A stretch of DNA of 64,000 bases from Roseburia_C amylophila (GCF_025567465.1 NZ_JAOQKI010000001.1:240854-304853); one strand, 5' to 3'; positions 25,657 to 34,339 are shown, counted from the first letter of the stretch. Numbers and translations: made by a program. The notes: generated by a model from the letters alone, not told the origin.

Positions 25657-27149
25657 AGGGATATATCCTCCTTTTTGTGTCGTGTTTGGGGTCGATTTTG
25701 GAGCTTTTGTTCCTCTGTACGCTCGTTAAATCGGGCGGCAGTATCTACGCATGACCTGACCTTCCAAAGACGGTGTAAATCGTCTCTGACGGTCTTAAAC
25801 TCGCCGTAGGTGGTGTCATGTGCCTGTTCCAACTCGTCATACTCTGCGGACAGCTTTTTCACATCCACTTTACCGTCTGGGAACTCCCCGGTCAGCTTTC
25901 GTCTGGCGGCGTAGAACTGTTTCAGTTCCGCTTCATGCTCTGCCTTGTACTTGGCTCTGGGCTTCTCAAACTTGATTTTCTGCAAGCCGTCATAGACAGG
26001 CTTCAAGCTCTGGAAAGCAGCGGAGCTGTCATAGAGCTGCTTAATTGCTTTCATTCGGGCGGTCTGTTCGTCCAGCGTTTTCTTCAAGCTCTCTGTGGCA
26101 GCACTGTGTTCGCTGACACGGTGTTCCAAATCTTCAAGGGAGTAAATGCCGTTTGCCCGGAGATAATTGAAAGTCTCGTTCATCTCCTTTAGGTTGCTGA
26201 CCTTGCCTTTCTGCGAATATGCCCCGGCTCTGCGGCTGGTGTAATAGGCGTTCAGCAGAGAAACAAGGTCGGGTGCCTGCGGCTTGGCAATCTCCGCTTT
26301 TGCTTCGGCAATCCAATCGAACAGGAGAGCGATTTTCTTCTTGATGTCCCGGATAACGGCATTGGTTGCCTTGATCCAGCGGTTGAACTCGCCCTTTTCG
26401 GTGCGTATGCCTTTCTTCTCCATTGCCCGGACGGTTGCGCCTTCATGGATAGTGGGAAGTAAATCCACGCCTTGCCGTTCATAGCTGCGGTGGTCGATAC
26501 GAACATCAATACCTTTTTCCGCAAACTTGGCATTGCACATCTCCGCCCATGCTTCACGCCAATGTTCCAGCGTTTCGGGACTGCCCCAGTCGGTAGTGGG
26601 AACGGCGTTGAAAACAAACTCTCCGTTCTGGTCTCGGATACGGTTGCCGTCCTCGTCCAGTTCGTACACCCGGCGTTGCTTTAGTCCCCATTTGCCGTTC
26701 TGCTCGATGGGACGGATGGGGCAAAGCACATGAAAATGCGGATTGGGTATGCCGCCGTCCTCACGGTCTGGCTGGTGTACGGCGAAGTCAACCACCATGC
26801 CCCGGCTCACAAAGTTCTCCAACAAAAATTGCCTTGCAAGAGCGATGTTTTCCTCAAGGGAAAATTCATTCTGCAAGGCAATGTCAAAGCTGTATGCAAG
26901 CTGGGCGTTCTTTCCACGCTCGGCTTTTTCCACGGCATTCCACAAGGTCTGACGGTCTGCAAATTCCGGGGGAGCATGGGACGGCAGGAGAATATCGGAG
27001 CAGATCACGCCGCCCTTGCGGGTGTAGTCGCTGTATTCGCCGTAATACTCGCTATACAATCGCTCCCCGGCACGGTAGGCGGCAGAAGCAATAGCGGACT
27101 GTCCTGCGCTTCGCTTAGTCTGCGTGACGCTCAGATGAAATAGTGCCAT
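25653..27149 (-). CDS. MobA/MobL-family relaxase (MOBQ)
   Basis: A 498-residue protein with the N-terminal motif LFHLSVTQTKRSAGQSAIASAAYRAG, the likely nucleophile region being Tyr25 of AAYRAGE. The metal-binding NPHFHVLCPIRP is near residues 136-147. The C-terminal half is coiled coil. MOBQ relaxases nick RSF1010-type origins; the matching origin is visible at 28552-28584. The start overlaps the DUF3847 gene by 35 bases. Confidence 0.92.
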   Translation of the reverse strand: MALFHLSVTQTKRSAGQSAIASAAYRAGERLYSEYYGEYSDYTRKGGVICSDILLPSHAPPEFADRQTLWNAVEKAERGKNAQLAYSFDIALQNEFSLEENIALARQFLLENFVSRGMVVDFAVHQPDREDGGIPNPHFHVLCPIRPIEQNGKWGLKQRRVYELDEDGNRIRDQNGEFVFNAVPTTDWGSPETLEHWREAWAEMCNAKFAEKGIDVRIDHRSYERQGVDLLPTIHEGATVRAMEKKGIRTEKGEFNRWIKATNAVIRDIKKKIALLFDWIAEAKAEIAKPQAPDLVSLLNAYYTSRRAGAYSQKGKVSNLKEMNETFNYLRANGIYSLEDLEHRVSEHSAATESLKKTLDEQTARMKAIKQLYDSSAAFQSLKPVYDGLQKIKFEKPRAKYKAEHEAELKQFYAARRKLTGEFPDGKVDVKKLSAEYDELEQAHDTTYGEFKTVRDDLHRLWKVRSCVDTAARFNERTEEQKLQNRPQTRHKKEDISL

Positions 27150-27474
27150 CGGCTTTCAACTCCTTTTCTCTGTTCGCTTGGCTGATATGGGTAATCGCCA
27201 TGTGACGGACGGCTCGCTGGACTTCGGACAGGGAAAAGATGTGTTCCATCAGCTCTGTCATTTCGGTGCGTGTGAGATCTTTGACCACCGGGGCAAGGCT
27301 CTCAATCGTGCCGCCCAGATTGCAAAGACGATGGGTGCGTTTCTGCCTTTCGCCTTTCTCCAGATACTTCTTTCTGTTCTCCAGACGCTCCAGCTTGTGC
27401 TGTTCCTGTGCAAGCTGCGTCTCGGCTTGCTCCTTTTCGGCTTGGAGCTGGTCGAGGGTTTTCGGTTTTGTCAT
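27115..27474 (-). CDS. DUF3847 family protein
   Basis: 119 residues. A coiled-coil N-terminus (LDQLQAEKEQAETQLAQEQ) is followed by RKKYLEKGERQKRTHRLCNL and a C-terminal helical part. It is a standard partner encoded directly before MobA/MobL relaxases, probably an accessory relaxosome protein. AGGAGG lies just before the ATG. It is the first gene after a terminator, so it opens the mobilisation operon. Confidence 0.85.
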   Translation of the reverse strand: MTKPKTLDQLQAEKEQAETQLAQEQHKLERLENRKKYLEKGERQKRTHRLCNLGGTIESLAPVVKDLTRTEMTELMEHIFSLSEVQRAVRHMAITHISQANREKELKADGTISSERHAD

Positions 27475-27513
27475 TGTGATTGACCTCCTTTTTTGAAAAA
27501 TGGGGATAAAAAA

Positions 27514-27554
27514 AGACCGTCAACTTTTCGCATAGTGCGACCAGTCAACGGTCT
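27514..27554 (-). terminator. Terminator between cargo and mobilisation operon
   Basis: AGACCGT/ACGGTCT with an inner TCGCA/TGCGA hairpin, followed on the minus strand by T7. It stops transcripts from the immunity-like cargo gene at 27603 before DUF3847. Confidence 0.8.
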
Positions 27555-27602
27555 GATTTTTGGTATTCGGTTTTTGTGTTCAGTTCGGCAAACTGGAAAA
27601 TG

Positions 27603-27923
27603 TTAACTAATCTGTGCCTTGATTTTTATCCCTATCTGACCTAATTGATCTTGAGCTACTTGCAAAAATTTCTGGCAGCTATCTGTTATGTCATACTTGA
27701 AATGGATTTCTATCATAGCCATCTTAAAATCAGCATTGGGGTATATTTCATCGTACTGTTTGCTTTCGATAAAAGCCACATACGCATTGATTTTATCTTG
27801 TAAAATCTTCAAGTGTTCAAACTCATTGTCCCAATTCAAATGGTCGGTAATAAGGAGTACCAAACAAGCATTTTCTTTATCGTTTGCAATTGCGTCAATC
27901 TGACTTGCGTTATCAACAGCCAC
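27603..27923 (-). CDS. DUF6572-like protein, possible immunity protein
   Basis: 106 residues with the pattern IDAIANDKENACLVLLITDHLNW, then HLKILQDKINAYVAFIES and a C-terminal strand-helix unit. The I-D-x-I-A-x-D-K...L-x-I-x-D-H-L-x-W signature recalls DUF6572 proteins, which occur among bacterial toxin-immunity neighbourhoods. Base composition is clearly more AT-rich than the flanking transposon backbone. No toxin gene is next to it. The immunity role is inference. Confidence 0.55.
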   Translation of the reverse strand: MAVDNASQIDAIANDKENACLVLLITDHLNWDNEFEHLKILQDKINAYVAFIESKQYDEIYPNADFKMAMIEIHFKYDITDSCQKFLQVAQDQLGQIGIKIKAQIS

Positions 27924-28030
27924 AATATCTCTCCTTTACAGTTCTTTATAAAGGCAACTCGATAAATATGTATTTGTGTCAGTCCCAATGTTTGAAATCA
28001 TATCCATATTTGACCACAATATTTTTCTTT

Positions 28031-28270
28031 TCACCCGATGTTTTGATTTTCCAATATATAATCTACAATTTCTTGAATTGTTGCTTCTTTGTCAAGACCA
28101 TACTCTTCCGGTACAAATATAACTTCAGAAGCTCCTTCATATCCCATCAAATCGTCTATTTCGTCAAAAAAATCATGTATAACATTTTCTTTCACTCTTT
28201 TCCCTGTTTCTTTGTCTATACCATGATTTTTAAAAATCCCAACAATTCTTTCTACTTCTTTTCTTGTCAT
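28031..28270 (-). CDS. Small acidic cargo protein, possibly immunity-like
   Basis: 79 residues, MTRKEVERIVGIFKNHGIDK, with VIHDFFDEIDDLMGYEGASE and VIFVPEEYGLDKEATIQEIV. The ATG at 28270 is seven bases after GGAGG; one codon earlier is also possible. It is AT-rich and sits in a block of cargo next to the DUF6572-like gene. Family not recognised with certainty. Its small size, acidity and neighbourhood fit an immunity protein. Confidence 0.6.
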   Translation of the reverse strand: MTRKEVERIVGIFKNHGIDKETGKRVKENVIHDFFDEIDDLMGYEGASEVIFVPEEYGLDKEATIQEIVDYILENQNIG

Positions 28271-28393
28271 CATTACGCCTCCAAAATATGTTAAATCGTT
28301 ATATCATGATGCTCCATCGATTTTCCTCCCGTAAGTCCCGATTTGTTTGTTCCATAAAATTCATTTTAGTCGCTTTCAAACTTGCTGGCGGCG

Positions 28394-28600
28394 AACAGCA
28401 TTTTATGCTGTTTGCGGACGGCAAGTCCACAGGGGATAGCCGCATTAGCGGCGCAAGGGGGTGTAGCCACCTTGACGGAACGAAGTGACGCAACATTCTC
28501 GGTCATGCAGTTTTCTTCTGCTGACCGGGAATGAAGCTCCGCAGGACGCACTACTCTCGATAGGAGAGTATAGAAGTGCGCCCTTAGAGTTCTAAGGGTA
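28394..28600 (+). other. oriT of the nested mobilizable element (MOBQ/RSF1010-like)
   Basis: A non-coding, hairpin-rich stretch. From left to right: GCGAACAGCAT/ATGCTGTTTGC, GCCGC-ATTA-GCGGC (28438-28451), GGTCA...GCAG/CTGCTGACC (28501-28526), and TACTCTC/GAGAGTA (28552-28570). The last is followed after a few bases by AAGTGCGCCCT (28574-28584). A hairpin just before [A/G]TGCGCCCT is the recognised layout of RSF1010/R1162-type nic regions, with nicking expected near GCG|CCC (28580/28581). The element encodes a MobA/MobL relaxase that would use it. Confidence 0.8.
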
Positions 28601-28603
28601 TTT

Positions 28604-30136
28604 TTAGATAATTGGGAATGTTTCTTTGTCAAACTGCGTAACATTGAACACGATACGCCACTCGACATCATCACCAACCGGTTCAAAGTGCAGAGCAGAA
28701 CAAGCAGCATGAAGTTTTTCTTGTGAATTTGTTCCATATATAACTGCTGTCGGACCATCTGCACCACCAATAACACCAACAACAAAACAGGAACTACTGC
28801 CAACTGGACGGAACGAATGATCGTCTGGTGTAACTTCTATCGGTCTATCGCCTTCATCACAGTCAAAAACCGAAATGTTCTCCATCGGTTCAGGGGTAAG
28901 TGTATAACTCATGGCAATATAATGTGTCGGATAAATCCAGCGATCAGAACCAAAACTATTTTGAGGAACTGTCTGCTGTTCTATTTCCTGCACGGTCAGT
29001 GTATGGGTTATTCCGCTAACAGGATGGGAAAACATAAATGAATCTCCGGGTGCGTGAACTTTGAAATGTGAGCCTGGAACTTGTCCTGGTTGCTGCTCCA
29101 TTGTAAGAAAAAGTTTATTGATTTCAGGGTGATGCTTGGTTCCCCAAGGAAATACGTCTCTGCATATGACCCAGCCATAAGTACTATCCAGCCCATAATG
29201 GTCGATTGCCCATTTTGCTTCCAACTCATTGATAACGCCATCTGGCAGACAAGGATTAAAGCTCACAGCGCAGCCATGGGTTGTCTGTAATATTTTCTCG
29301 TTTAACTTCAAGCAAGGTTTGAAGTTAAAACAAAGTGGGTTTTCCCATTCCATCTGCATCTGTTGCTCACGGGTAAAATTTTCACATGAGTCATTTTCCC
29401 AGTCCAGATTCCATTTTTTCATGAAGTCACGGATGCTTTCTGAATCAACTCGCATACAAAAATCAACGACAAGTCCTTTGCTACATGAATAAGCAGCCGG
29501 AATTACCCAATGATATCCAGCCCAATCGAATTGTTTATCCAGCTTGATCTCTTTTCCGGCACGGTCTTTACCTCGATGTCCCCAGAAATCTCCATCAAAG
29601 TAGACCTTCCATTCAGGGGCAACCAATTCTGCCTCTGAAGTCATATCATTATCGTAATAATCTTCTGTGTATTTAATCTGACTGTAATCAAAGGAAGATT
29701 GCAGGTTTTTGATATATGTCCACGGTTGTTCCATAGGCAACAAATTCATCTTCTCTGAAATTTCCGATAAAGTTTGCTGTTGTTCCTGGGTTGTAGGGTT
29801 TTCATTGAGAAAGGCTTCAAACTGTGCTTCGTTCCACATCCACGCTTGTTCCACTGCCGCCACATCACCACAAGCCAGTATAAGCCGCAGAAAGTCGGTA
29901 AAATTTTCAGCTACTGGATGAACATAATCAGGAGAAGTATTCATGGGGCTGACAGAGAAAACCATCTCTCCAAATCCACGAATGAAACAGAAGTGGATAC
30001 CATCTATCCCTGCCCATCCAAAAACCGATGCCCCTTTTGGGGTACAAAAATAATTTGTATTATCCTCACGGAGTTCAACTCCCACAGGACTTAAATCGAC
30101 ACCCCGCTGTAAAAATTTTTTCAAAATTCTATTCAT
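28604..30136 (-). CDS. 510-residue cargo protein of unknown function with C-terminal GGADGPT motif
   Basis: The protein starts MNRILKKFLQRGVDLSPVG. It is Trp/Phe-rich and has no signal peptide. Its last 60 residues contain VVGVIGGADGPTAVIYG, which matches the conserved GGADGPT motif of the beta subunits of sodium-translocating decarboxylases, although the rest has no polytopic membrane character. The N-terminal 130 residues (FGWAGIDGIHFCFIRGFGEM; FTDFLRLILACGDVAAVEQA) resemble SMI1/SUKH-style or YwqG-style immunity-like folds only loosely. It lies between the oriT and the recombination module and has its own upstream promoter region. I do not recognise a function. Confidence 0.7.
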   Translation of the reverse strand: MNRILKKFLQRGVDLSPVGVELREDNTNYFCTPKGASVFGWAGIDGIHFCFIRGFGEMVFSVSPMNTSPDYVHPVAENFTDFLRLILACGDVAAVEQAWMWNEAQFEAFLNENPTTQEQQQTLSEISEKMNLLPMEQPWTYIKNLQSSFDYSQIKYTEDYYDNDMTSEAELVAPEWKVYFDGDFWGHRGKDRAGKEIKLDKQFDWAGYHWVIPAAYSCSKGLVVDFCMRVDSESIRDFMKKWNLDWENDSCENFTREQQMQMEWENPLCFNFKPCLKLNEKILQTTHGCAVSFNPCLPDGVINELEAKWAIDHYGLDSTYGWVICRDVFPWGTKHHPEINKLFLTMEQQPGQVPGSHFKVHAPGDSFMFSHPVSGITHTLTVQEIEQQTVPQNSFGSDRWIYPTHYIAMSYTLTPEPMENISVFDCDEGDRPIEVTPDDHSFRPVGSSSCFVVGVIGGADGPTAVIYGTNSQEKLHAACSALHFEPVGDDVEWRIVFNVTQFDKETFPII

Positions 30137-30230
30137 TAAGCATCCCCCCATAAAATTAGTGCTATCATGCTCTTTATTGTAGTAAATTTTATCACAAGAG
30201 TGTGAATAAATCTACTGGCGAATGCTGAAA

Positions 30231-30261
30231 CCGCCCGAACAGTTTCTTTCTGCTCAGGCGG
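30231..30261 (-). terminator. Hairpin ending the recombinase/TnpV operon
   Basis: Twelve paired positions (CCGCCTGAGCAG/CTGTTCGGGCGG with wobbles) lie seven bases after the DUF6809 stop, followed on the minus strand by TTTC. It is a weak-tailed terminator that separates the recombination genes from the cargo. Confidence 0.6.
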
Positions 30262-30267
30262 CTTTCT

Positions 30268-30552
30268 TCATCTATTTTTCTTTCTTCTGCTGCACTTGTT
30301 CATGGGCTTCCTGCTGAACATCAGCCCAGCGGAAAAGCCATACTTGAAGTGACTTTCACTTTCTTCACATTGGGCGATTGCTGTCTGCGCCCGGAGTTCC
30401 TGCACCAGCTCATAGTCCTCTTTGCTGAGCCGCTGGGACAACTGCTCCATGAGCTTTTCACAGGCTATGACTGCCTTTCGGTATTCCGGTGATGTAGGTA
30501 CAACTGTCTCGCAGGGATAAAACTCCCCATTATACATGGCTTCCAAAATCAT
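30268..30552 (-). CDS. DUF6809 family protein
   Basis: 94 residues, MILEAMYNGEFYPCETVVPT, with helical EYRKAVIACEKLMEQLSQRL and SKEDYELVQELRAQTAIAQC, and the C-terminal FKYGFSAGLMFSRK. It follows TnpV by 13 bases in many Firmicute transposons. Function unknown. Its operon position with recombinase and TnpV suggests a recombination or copy-control role. Confidence 0.75.
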   Translation of the reverse strand: MILEAMYNGEFYPCETVVPTSPEYRKAVIACEKLMEQLSQRLSKEDYELVQELRAQTAIAQCEESESHFKYGFSAGLMFSRKPMNKCSRRKKNR

Positions 30553-30565
30553 AGCTTTACCTCTC

Positions 30566-30943
30566 TCAACAGTAGATTAGTTCCGTCTTGATGATTTCCT
30601 CTGCCCGGCAGCGGATGGAGTTCATTGACTGCACCCATAACATCTGATTTTCCGCTTTCATGGCTTCGGTCACGCCCTCGGCTTTCATCATCTGCCGGAT
30701 AATCAAGTCCAGCCTGTCTGCCGCCTGCTCGTTCAGATCGGCAACGACGGTGTGGAGCCTGCCGGACAAAATTAGCTCGTTGTAAAGCATGGGACGGTGC
30801 AATTTCAGATAGGACTGGTGCAAGCGTCCCCAATGCCCAATAGGTCGGCGTTCCTCCGGCAGCTTCAAGTCCGGCACATAGTAGTCGCCCACCAACACAT
30901 AGTCCATACCGTTCTCATGGATTCTCGGTTTCAACTCTTTCAT
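30566..30943 (-). CDS. tnpV: TnpV family transposon protein
   Basis: 125 residues with ENGMDYVLVGDYYVPDLKLP, then RPIGHWGRLHQSYLKLHRPM and YNELILSGRLHTVVADLNEQ. This is the TnpV family of Tn4451-type elements, always near the large serine recombinase. It starts just after the recombinase stop with a good ribosome binding site (AAGGGAG). Role undefined; possibly a recombination accessory. Confidence 0.88.
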   Translation of the reverse strand: MKELKPRIHENGMDYVLVGDYYVPDLKLPEERRPIGHWGRLHQSYLKLHRPMLYNELILSGRLHTVVADLNEQAADRLDLIIRQMMKAEGVTEAMKAENQMLWVQSMNSIRCRAEEIIKTELIYC

Positions 30944-30947
30944 AAAA

Positions 30948-32825
30948 TCACGCTCCCTTTCTCGGTCCCAGCTGCGGCAAACTGCTCACCGGGATAAATA
31001 CCCCTCTGGCAATATCCTCGGTGCGGATTGCCTGTTTTCTGGCTTCAATCTCCGCTTTTTTCTTGGCTTTCGTGCGCTCCTCATACTCTTTCTGTTTACC
31101 ATTGGCTTTCCGCTTCAAGTAGTTCTGGTGGAGCCTGTCCTTGCGTTCCTCACGCTTGCGGATTTCCTCTAATTCCTCCGGGGTAAGCTCCACTTCGCCA
31201 AACGCAGGGGGAACGAAACGACCCACGAAATTGAAGTAAATCTCGACCTCCTGTGTGGTCTGAATACTGCCCTTGCGGTCACGCTCATGCACAAGGATTT
31301 TCTCAATAAACTCATTGAGCATGGCAATCGTCAGCTTGTCGAAGTTCTCATACTTGTCAATCAGAGCGATAAAACGGTCAGCGTCCTTTTCGTGCTTCTC
31401 GTAGCTCTTGATAGCCTTTTCCAGAACAGAGATTTCAGCGGTAAGCTCGGTCTGCTCCTTTTCATATTGAGCGTCCAGAGTGGCATATCTGCTGTCAGAC
31501 AGCTTTCCTAAAATGTTGTCCTCATAGATTTTGCAGAGCAGGACTTCCAGCTCGGAAACTCTCTGCTTTGCGGTGGCAAGGCGTGTCCGCTGTTTCTTGA
31601 CCTCTGCCGTCTGCTGGCTGGACTGCGCTTCCTGCACCACTCGGACAAACTCGGCTCTGTCATGCTTCGCATACTCGGCAATAGCTTTGAGCATTTCGGA
31701 AACAAGGGACAGTACCACATCTTCATTGATACGGTGCTGTGTCGTGCAGAGCTTTCCAACTGGGACTTTGCTGTATTGGGAACAGGTATATTGAGAAATA
31801 CGCTTGCCGTTGTTGGTACGGTGGACATACATCTTGCCGCCGCAATCGGCACAATAAAGCAAGCCTGTGAGGGGAGCTGCTTCGCCCCAGCCGTCCGGGT
31901 AGCGTCTGACATTCCCACGGATTTTCTGCACAAGGTCAAAGGTCTGCTGGTCAATGATAGCTTCATGGGTATTCTCGAAAATTGTCCATTCGTCCTCCGG
32001 GACATAATGGCTTTTCTTGTCCTTGAAGTGCTTTCGGGTCTTGAAGTTGATGGTGTGTCCCAGATATTCACGCTTTTCAAGAATGTTGCAGATGGTGGAA
32101 GAACCCCAGCCGTACACATCTTTGAAGGTCTTATTTTTGTTCACGCCCTCGCCGTGCCGGGCAAGGTAAGCGGACGGAATGAGGACTTTTTCTTCTTTCA
32201 GCTTGCTGGCGATCTGATACGGACCGTAGCCGTCAATCGTCATGGCAAAGATGCGCTTGACCACCTCGGCGGCTTCGGGGTCAACCAACCATTGGTCTCT
32301 GGCTTCGTTCCAAAGATAGCCGTAAATGACCGTGCCTGTGAGGTGCTTGCCGGACTTGCCTTTGGACTGGAAAGTGGAACGGATTTTACGGCTGGTGTCT
32401 CTGGCGTAGTATTCGTTCATAATGTTGCGGAAAGGGGTAAAATCATCGTCCCCTCTGGCACTGTCCACGCCGTCATTGATGGCGATAAGGCGAACGCCAC
32501 GCTGACGCAGGATTTCCATAATCTGACCGACTTTCAGATAGTCACGACCCATGCGGCTCATGTCCTTGATGCACAAATACTCCACATTCCCGGCTTCCAC
32601 TTCTTTCATCATTGCTAAAAATCCGGGACGGTCAAAGCAAGTACCACTAATGCCATCGTCCGTGAAATGGACAATGTTTGTAAAGCCCTGCCGTGCGGCG
32701 AACTCCTCCAACATTGCCTTTTGATTGGATATGGAATTGCTCTCACGCTGTTGGTCATCATCTTTGCCAAAGTCATCACGGCTCAGTCGTTCGTACAGAG
32801 CTGTGATTTTCTCATTTTTTCTCAT
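30948..32825 (-). CDS. Large serine recombinase (TnpX-like) of the nested element
   Basis: 625 residues. The catalytic domain starts ITALYERLSRDDFG (Ser15), with CIKDMSRMGRDYLKVG. A recombinase domain follows, then a zinc ribbon (CADCGGKMYVH...CSQYSKVPVGKLC) and a long coiled coil with a basic C-terminus. The start at 32825 follows AAGGAG by eight bases. The frame is open upstream through the transposon end into virD4, so a 973-residue fusion could also be made. It catalyses excision and insertion at a GG-core target. Confidence 0.93.
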   Translation of the reverse strand: MRKNEKITALYERLSRDDFGKDDDQQRESNSISNQKAMLEEFAARQGFTNIVHFTDDGISGTCFDRPGFLAMMKEVEAGNVEYLCIKDMSRMGRDYLKVGQIMEILRQRGVRLIAINDGVDSARGDDDFTPFRNIMNEYYARDTSRKIRSTFQSKGKSGKHLTGTVIYGYLWNEARDQWLVDPEAAEVVKRIFAMTIDGYGPYQIASKLKEEKVLIPSAYLARHGEGVNKNKTFKDVYGWGSSTICNILEKREYLGHTINFKTRKHFKDKKSHYVPEDEWTIFENTHEAIIDQQTFDLVQKIRGNVRRYPDGWGEAAPLTGLLYCADCGGKMYVHRTNNGKRISQYTCSQYSKVPVGKLCTTQHRINEDVVLSLVSEMLKAIAEYAKHDRAEFVRVVQEAQSSQQTAEVKKQRTRLATAKQRVSELEVLLCKIYEDNILGKLSDSRYATLDAQYEKEQTELTAEISVLEKAIKSYEKHEKDADRFIALIDKYENFDKLTIAMLNEFIEKILVHERDRKGSIQTTQEVEIYFNFVGRFVPPAFGEVELTPEELEEIRKREERKDRLHQNYLKRKANGKQKEYEERTKAKKKAEIEARKQAIRTEDIARGVFIPVSSLPQLGPRKGA

Positions 32826-32914
32826 AACTTGCGCTCCTTTCTTCGGTTTTAGGTTGTGTGTTCTAAGAGACTTCCCAACCGCTTGATTAAGAAGTCTTTT
32901 AGAGCATACAACAC

Positions 32915-33869
32915 CCGCCGCTAATTTGTACTTTCGGTACTGCTTCACCGCGAAATGGTCGGGGTCGCGTTCCTCCAAGTCGGCAAACAGCAGATCGACG
33001 GGGCTTTGATATTCCTCGTCGTCCTCGCGGGCTTCGCTGGCGTTGATAAGTTCCAACAGGGTAATAAAGTTCTTTTCCGCTGCGGGGGCTTCGTACCAGA
33101 TGTAGCCCACCAACGCGCAATACAAAAGCCGTTCTGCCTTTACCCAAAAATCCTCTGCGCTTTTTTCGCCCTCACCTTTGGTATTCGCTATCAACGTATT
33201 TACCAGCTTCAAAATATCTTTCTCGCTGCGGATATACACAAAGGGGTTGTAGTGCATGGATTTTTTGAAGTTAATCGTATTCAATACCTTAATGCGGTAG
33301 CCTGCCCGTTGCAGCAGCTTCCCGCACTCAATCAAAACCGTACCTTTCGGGTCTGTCAAGACGTAAGAGGAATGAAGCTGCATTAAATTAGGCTTGACGA
33401 AAAACCTTGTTTTTCCGCTGCCGCTGCCGCCGATCACGACGACGTTCTTATTTCTCGCGTACTTCGGCTGCTTCGGGCGGCTGTTCATGGTAAGCCGTTC
33501 CGTCTGCGTCAAAATGATGTTGTTTTGAAACTCCGGGTCTATGTAGGGCTTTATATCTTCGGCGTTGCCCCATCGGGCAGAGCCGTACTCCGCGCCCTTG
33601 CGGTATTTCTTCGCGTTTTTCCCTTTGACATAGACAATCAAGCGGATAACCACCGCGCCGACAATGCCGACAAGCAAATCCAGAGGGTAAATGCTCGGCA
33701 AGGCGTTTTCAAAGGCTGCGGAAAATCCTTTTGTGATATTCAGTATCTTTGCGGATATATCCGCGCCGGGGGCAAGCCGCACCGCCTGTCCGACTTTATC
33801 AAAGAGATAGACAAAGAACACATAGGGGATATTCGGAAGTATCAGCTTTTTGTAGTTTATCTGCTTCAT
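32915..33869 (-). pseudogene. N-terminal part of the interrupted coupling protein VirD4
   Basis: About 318 residues, MKQINYKKLILPNIPYVFFV, with two membrane helices (near 8-25 and 62-82). Walker A is VVVIGGSGSGKTRFF near residue 145. The sequence then runs to YRKYKLAAG, where the nested element begins. The remaining ATPase half is at 22374-23204. VirD4 links the relaxosome to the channel, so its loss should block transfer of the ICE unless the insert excises. It overlaps pcfB by four bases. Confidence 0.93.
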
Positions 33870-34339
33870 ATCTCGCGCCCCCTGTCCATTTTCTTTACCT
33901 TGTCGCGGGCGGCGTTAAGCTGCTTCGCCTTGTCCTTTGCAGCGGCAAGGGCTTTGCGGATAGAGGGCTTTTTATCCCGGTTCAGCTTCTTTGCAGAAAA
34001 CTCTTGAAACGCTGCGGTCATAACGTCTGCGTCCCGGCCTTTGAAAAACACAAGGTAACGGGTCTGTTCACCCTTAACCTTTTTCAGCGAAAAATCTATG
34101 TTGTATTTCTTCGCCGTACTCTCAAAGGCTTTAATATTGCTGTCGGTGATCTCGATGTTGGAAACGCCCGCGTTCTGCTTCATAAGCTGCCGCATGGTCT
34201 GTTTCCCATGTGCGGGCTTGCTTTTCTGCTCCAAAAACTTTTGGATTGCTTTCTGCAACGCCTGTTCGGTAAGCCGCGCCGCGCCTTTTCCCACTTTGAC
34301 GTATAGGGCAATCGTTTTTTGGGTTACTTCTTCCTGCAA
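33866..34339 (-). CDS. PcfB family protein (DUF3801)
   Basis: 157 residues, MQEEVTQKTIALYVKVGKGA, with AARLTEQALQKAIQKFLEQK and a basic C-terminus (KDKAKQLNAARDKVKKMDRG). PcfB/DUF3801 proteins precede VirD4 in Gram-positive conjugation operons and in pCF10 act with the relaxase and coupling protein. Here it is coupled to virD4 by ATGA overlap. Confidence 0.9.
   Translation of the reverse strand: MQEEVTQKTIALYVKVGKGAARLTEQALQKAIQKFLEQKSKPAHGKQTMRQLMKQNAGVSNIEITDSNIKAFESTAKKYNIDFSLKKVKGEQTRYLVFFKGRDADVMTAAFQEFSAKKLNRDKKPSIRKALAAAKDKAKQLNAARDKVKKMDRGREI

Larger units (their letters stand above)
23205..32914. mobile_element. Nested mobilizable transposon (Tn4451-like) inserted in virD4
   Basis: The left junction is ...TTGCC|AGAGACG and the right is ...AACAC|CCGCCGC, with CC (GG on the gene strand) shared, as expected for a large serine recombinase. 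Genes, all minus-strand: recombinase, TnpV, DUF6809, cargo with oriT, DUF3847, MobA/MobL relaxase, a 73-residue protein, primase-helicase, TnpW. There are no channel genes, so it should be mobilised by a conjugative system supplied in trans. Cargo at 27600-30140 is more AT-rich than the backbone. Confidence 0.92.

Noticed and set aside
28366..28803. A 145-codon minus-strand frame overlapping the end of the 510-residue gene and the oriT
   Set aside because: Its start is inside another gene in a different frame, and it runs through the hairpin-rich oriT; there is no ribosome binding site.
31662..32618. A 318-codon plus-strand open frame opposite the inner recombinase
   Set aside because: It is the antisense of a clear serine recombinase, with no start signal.
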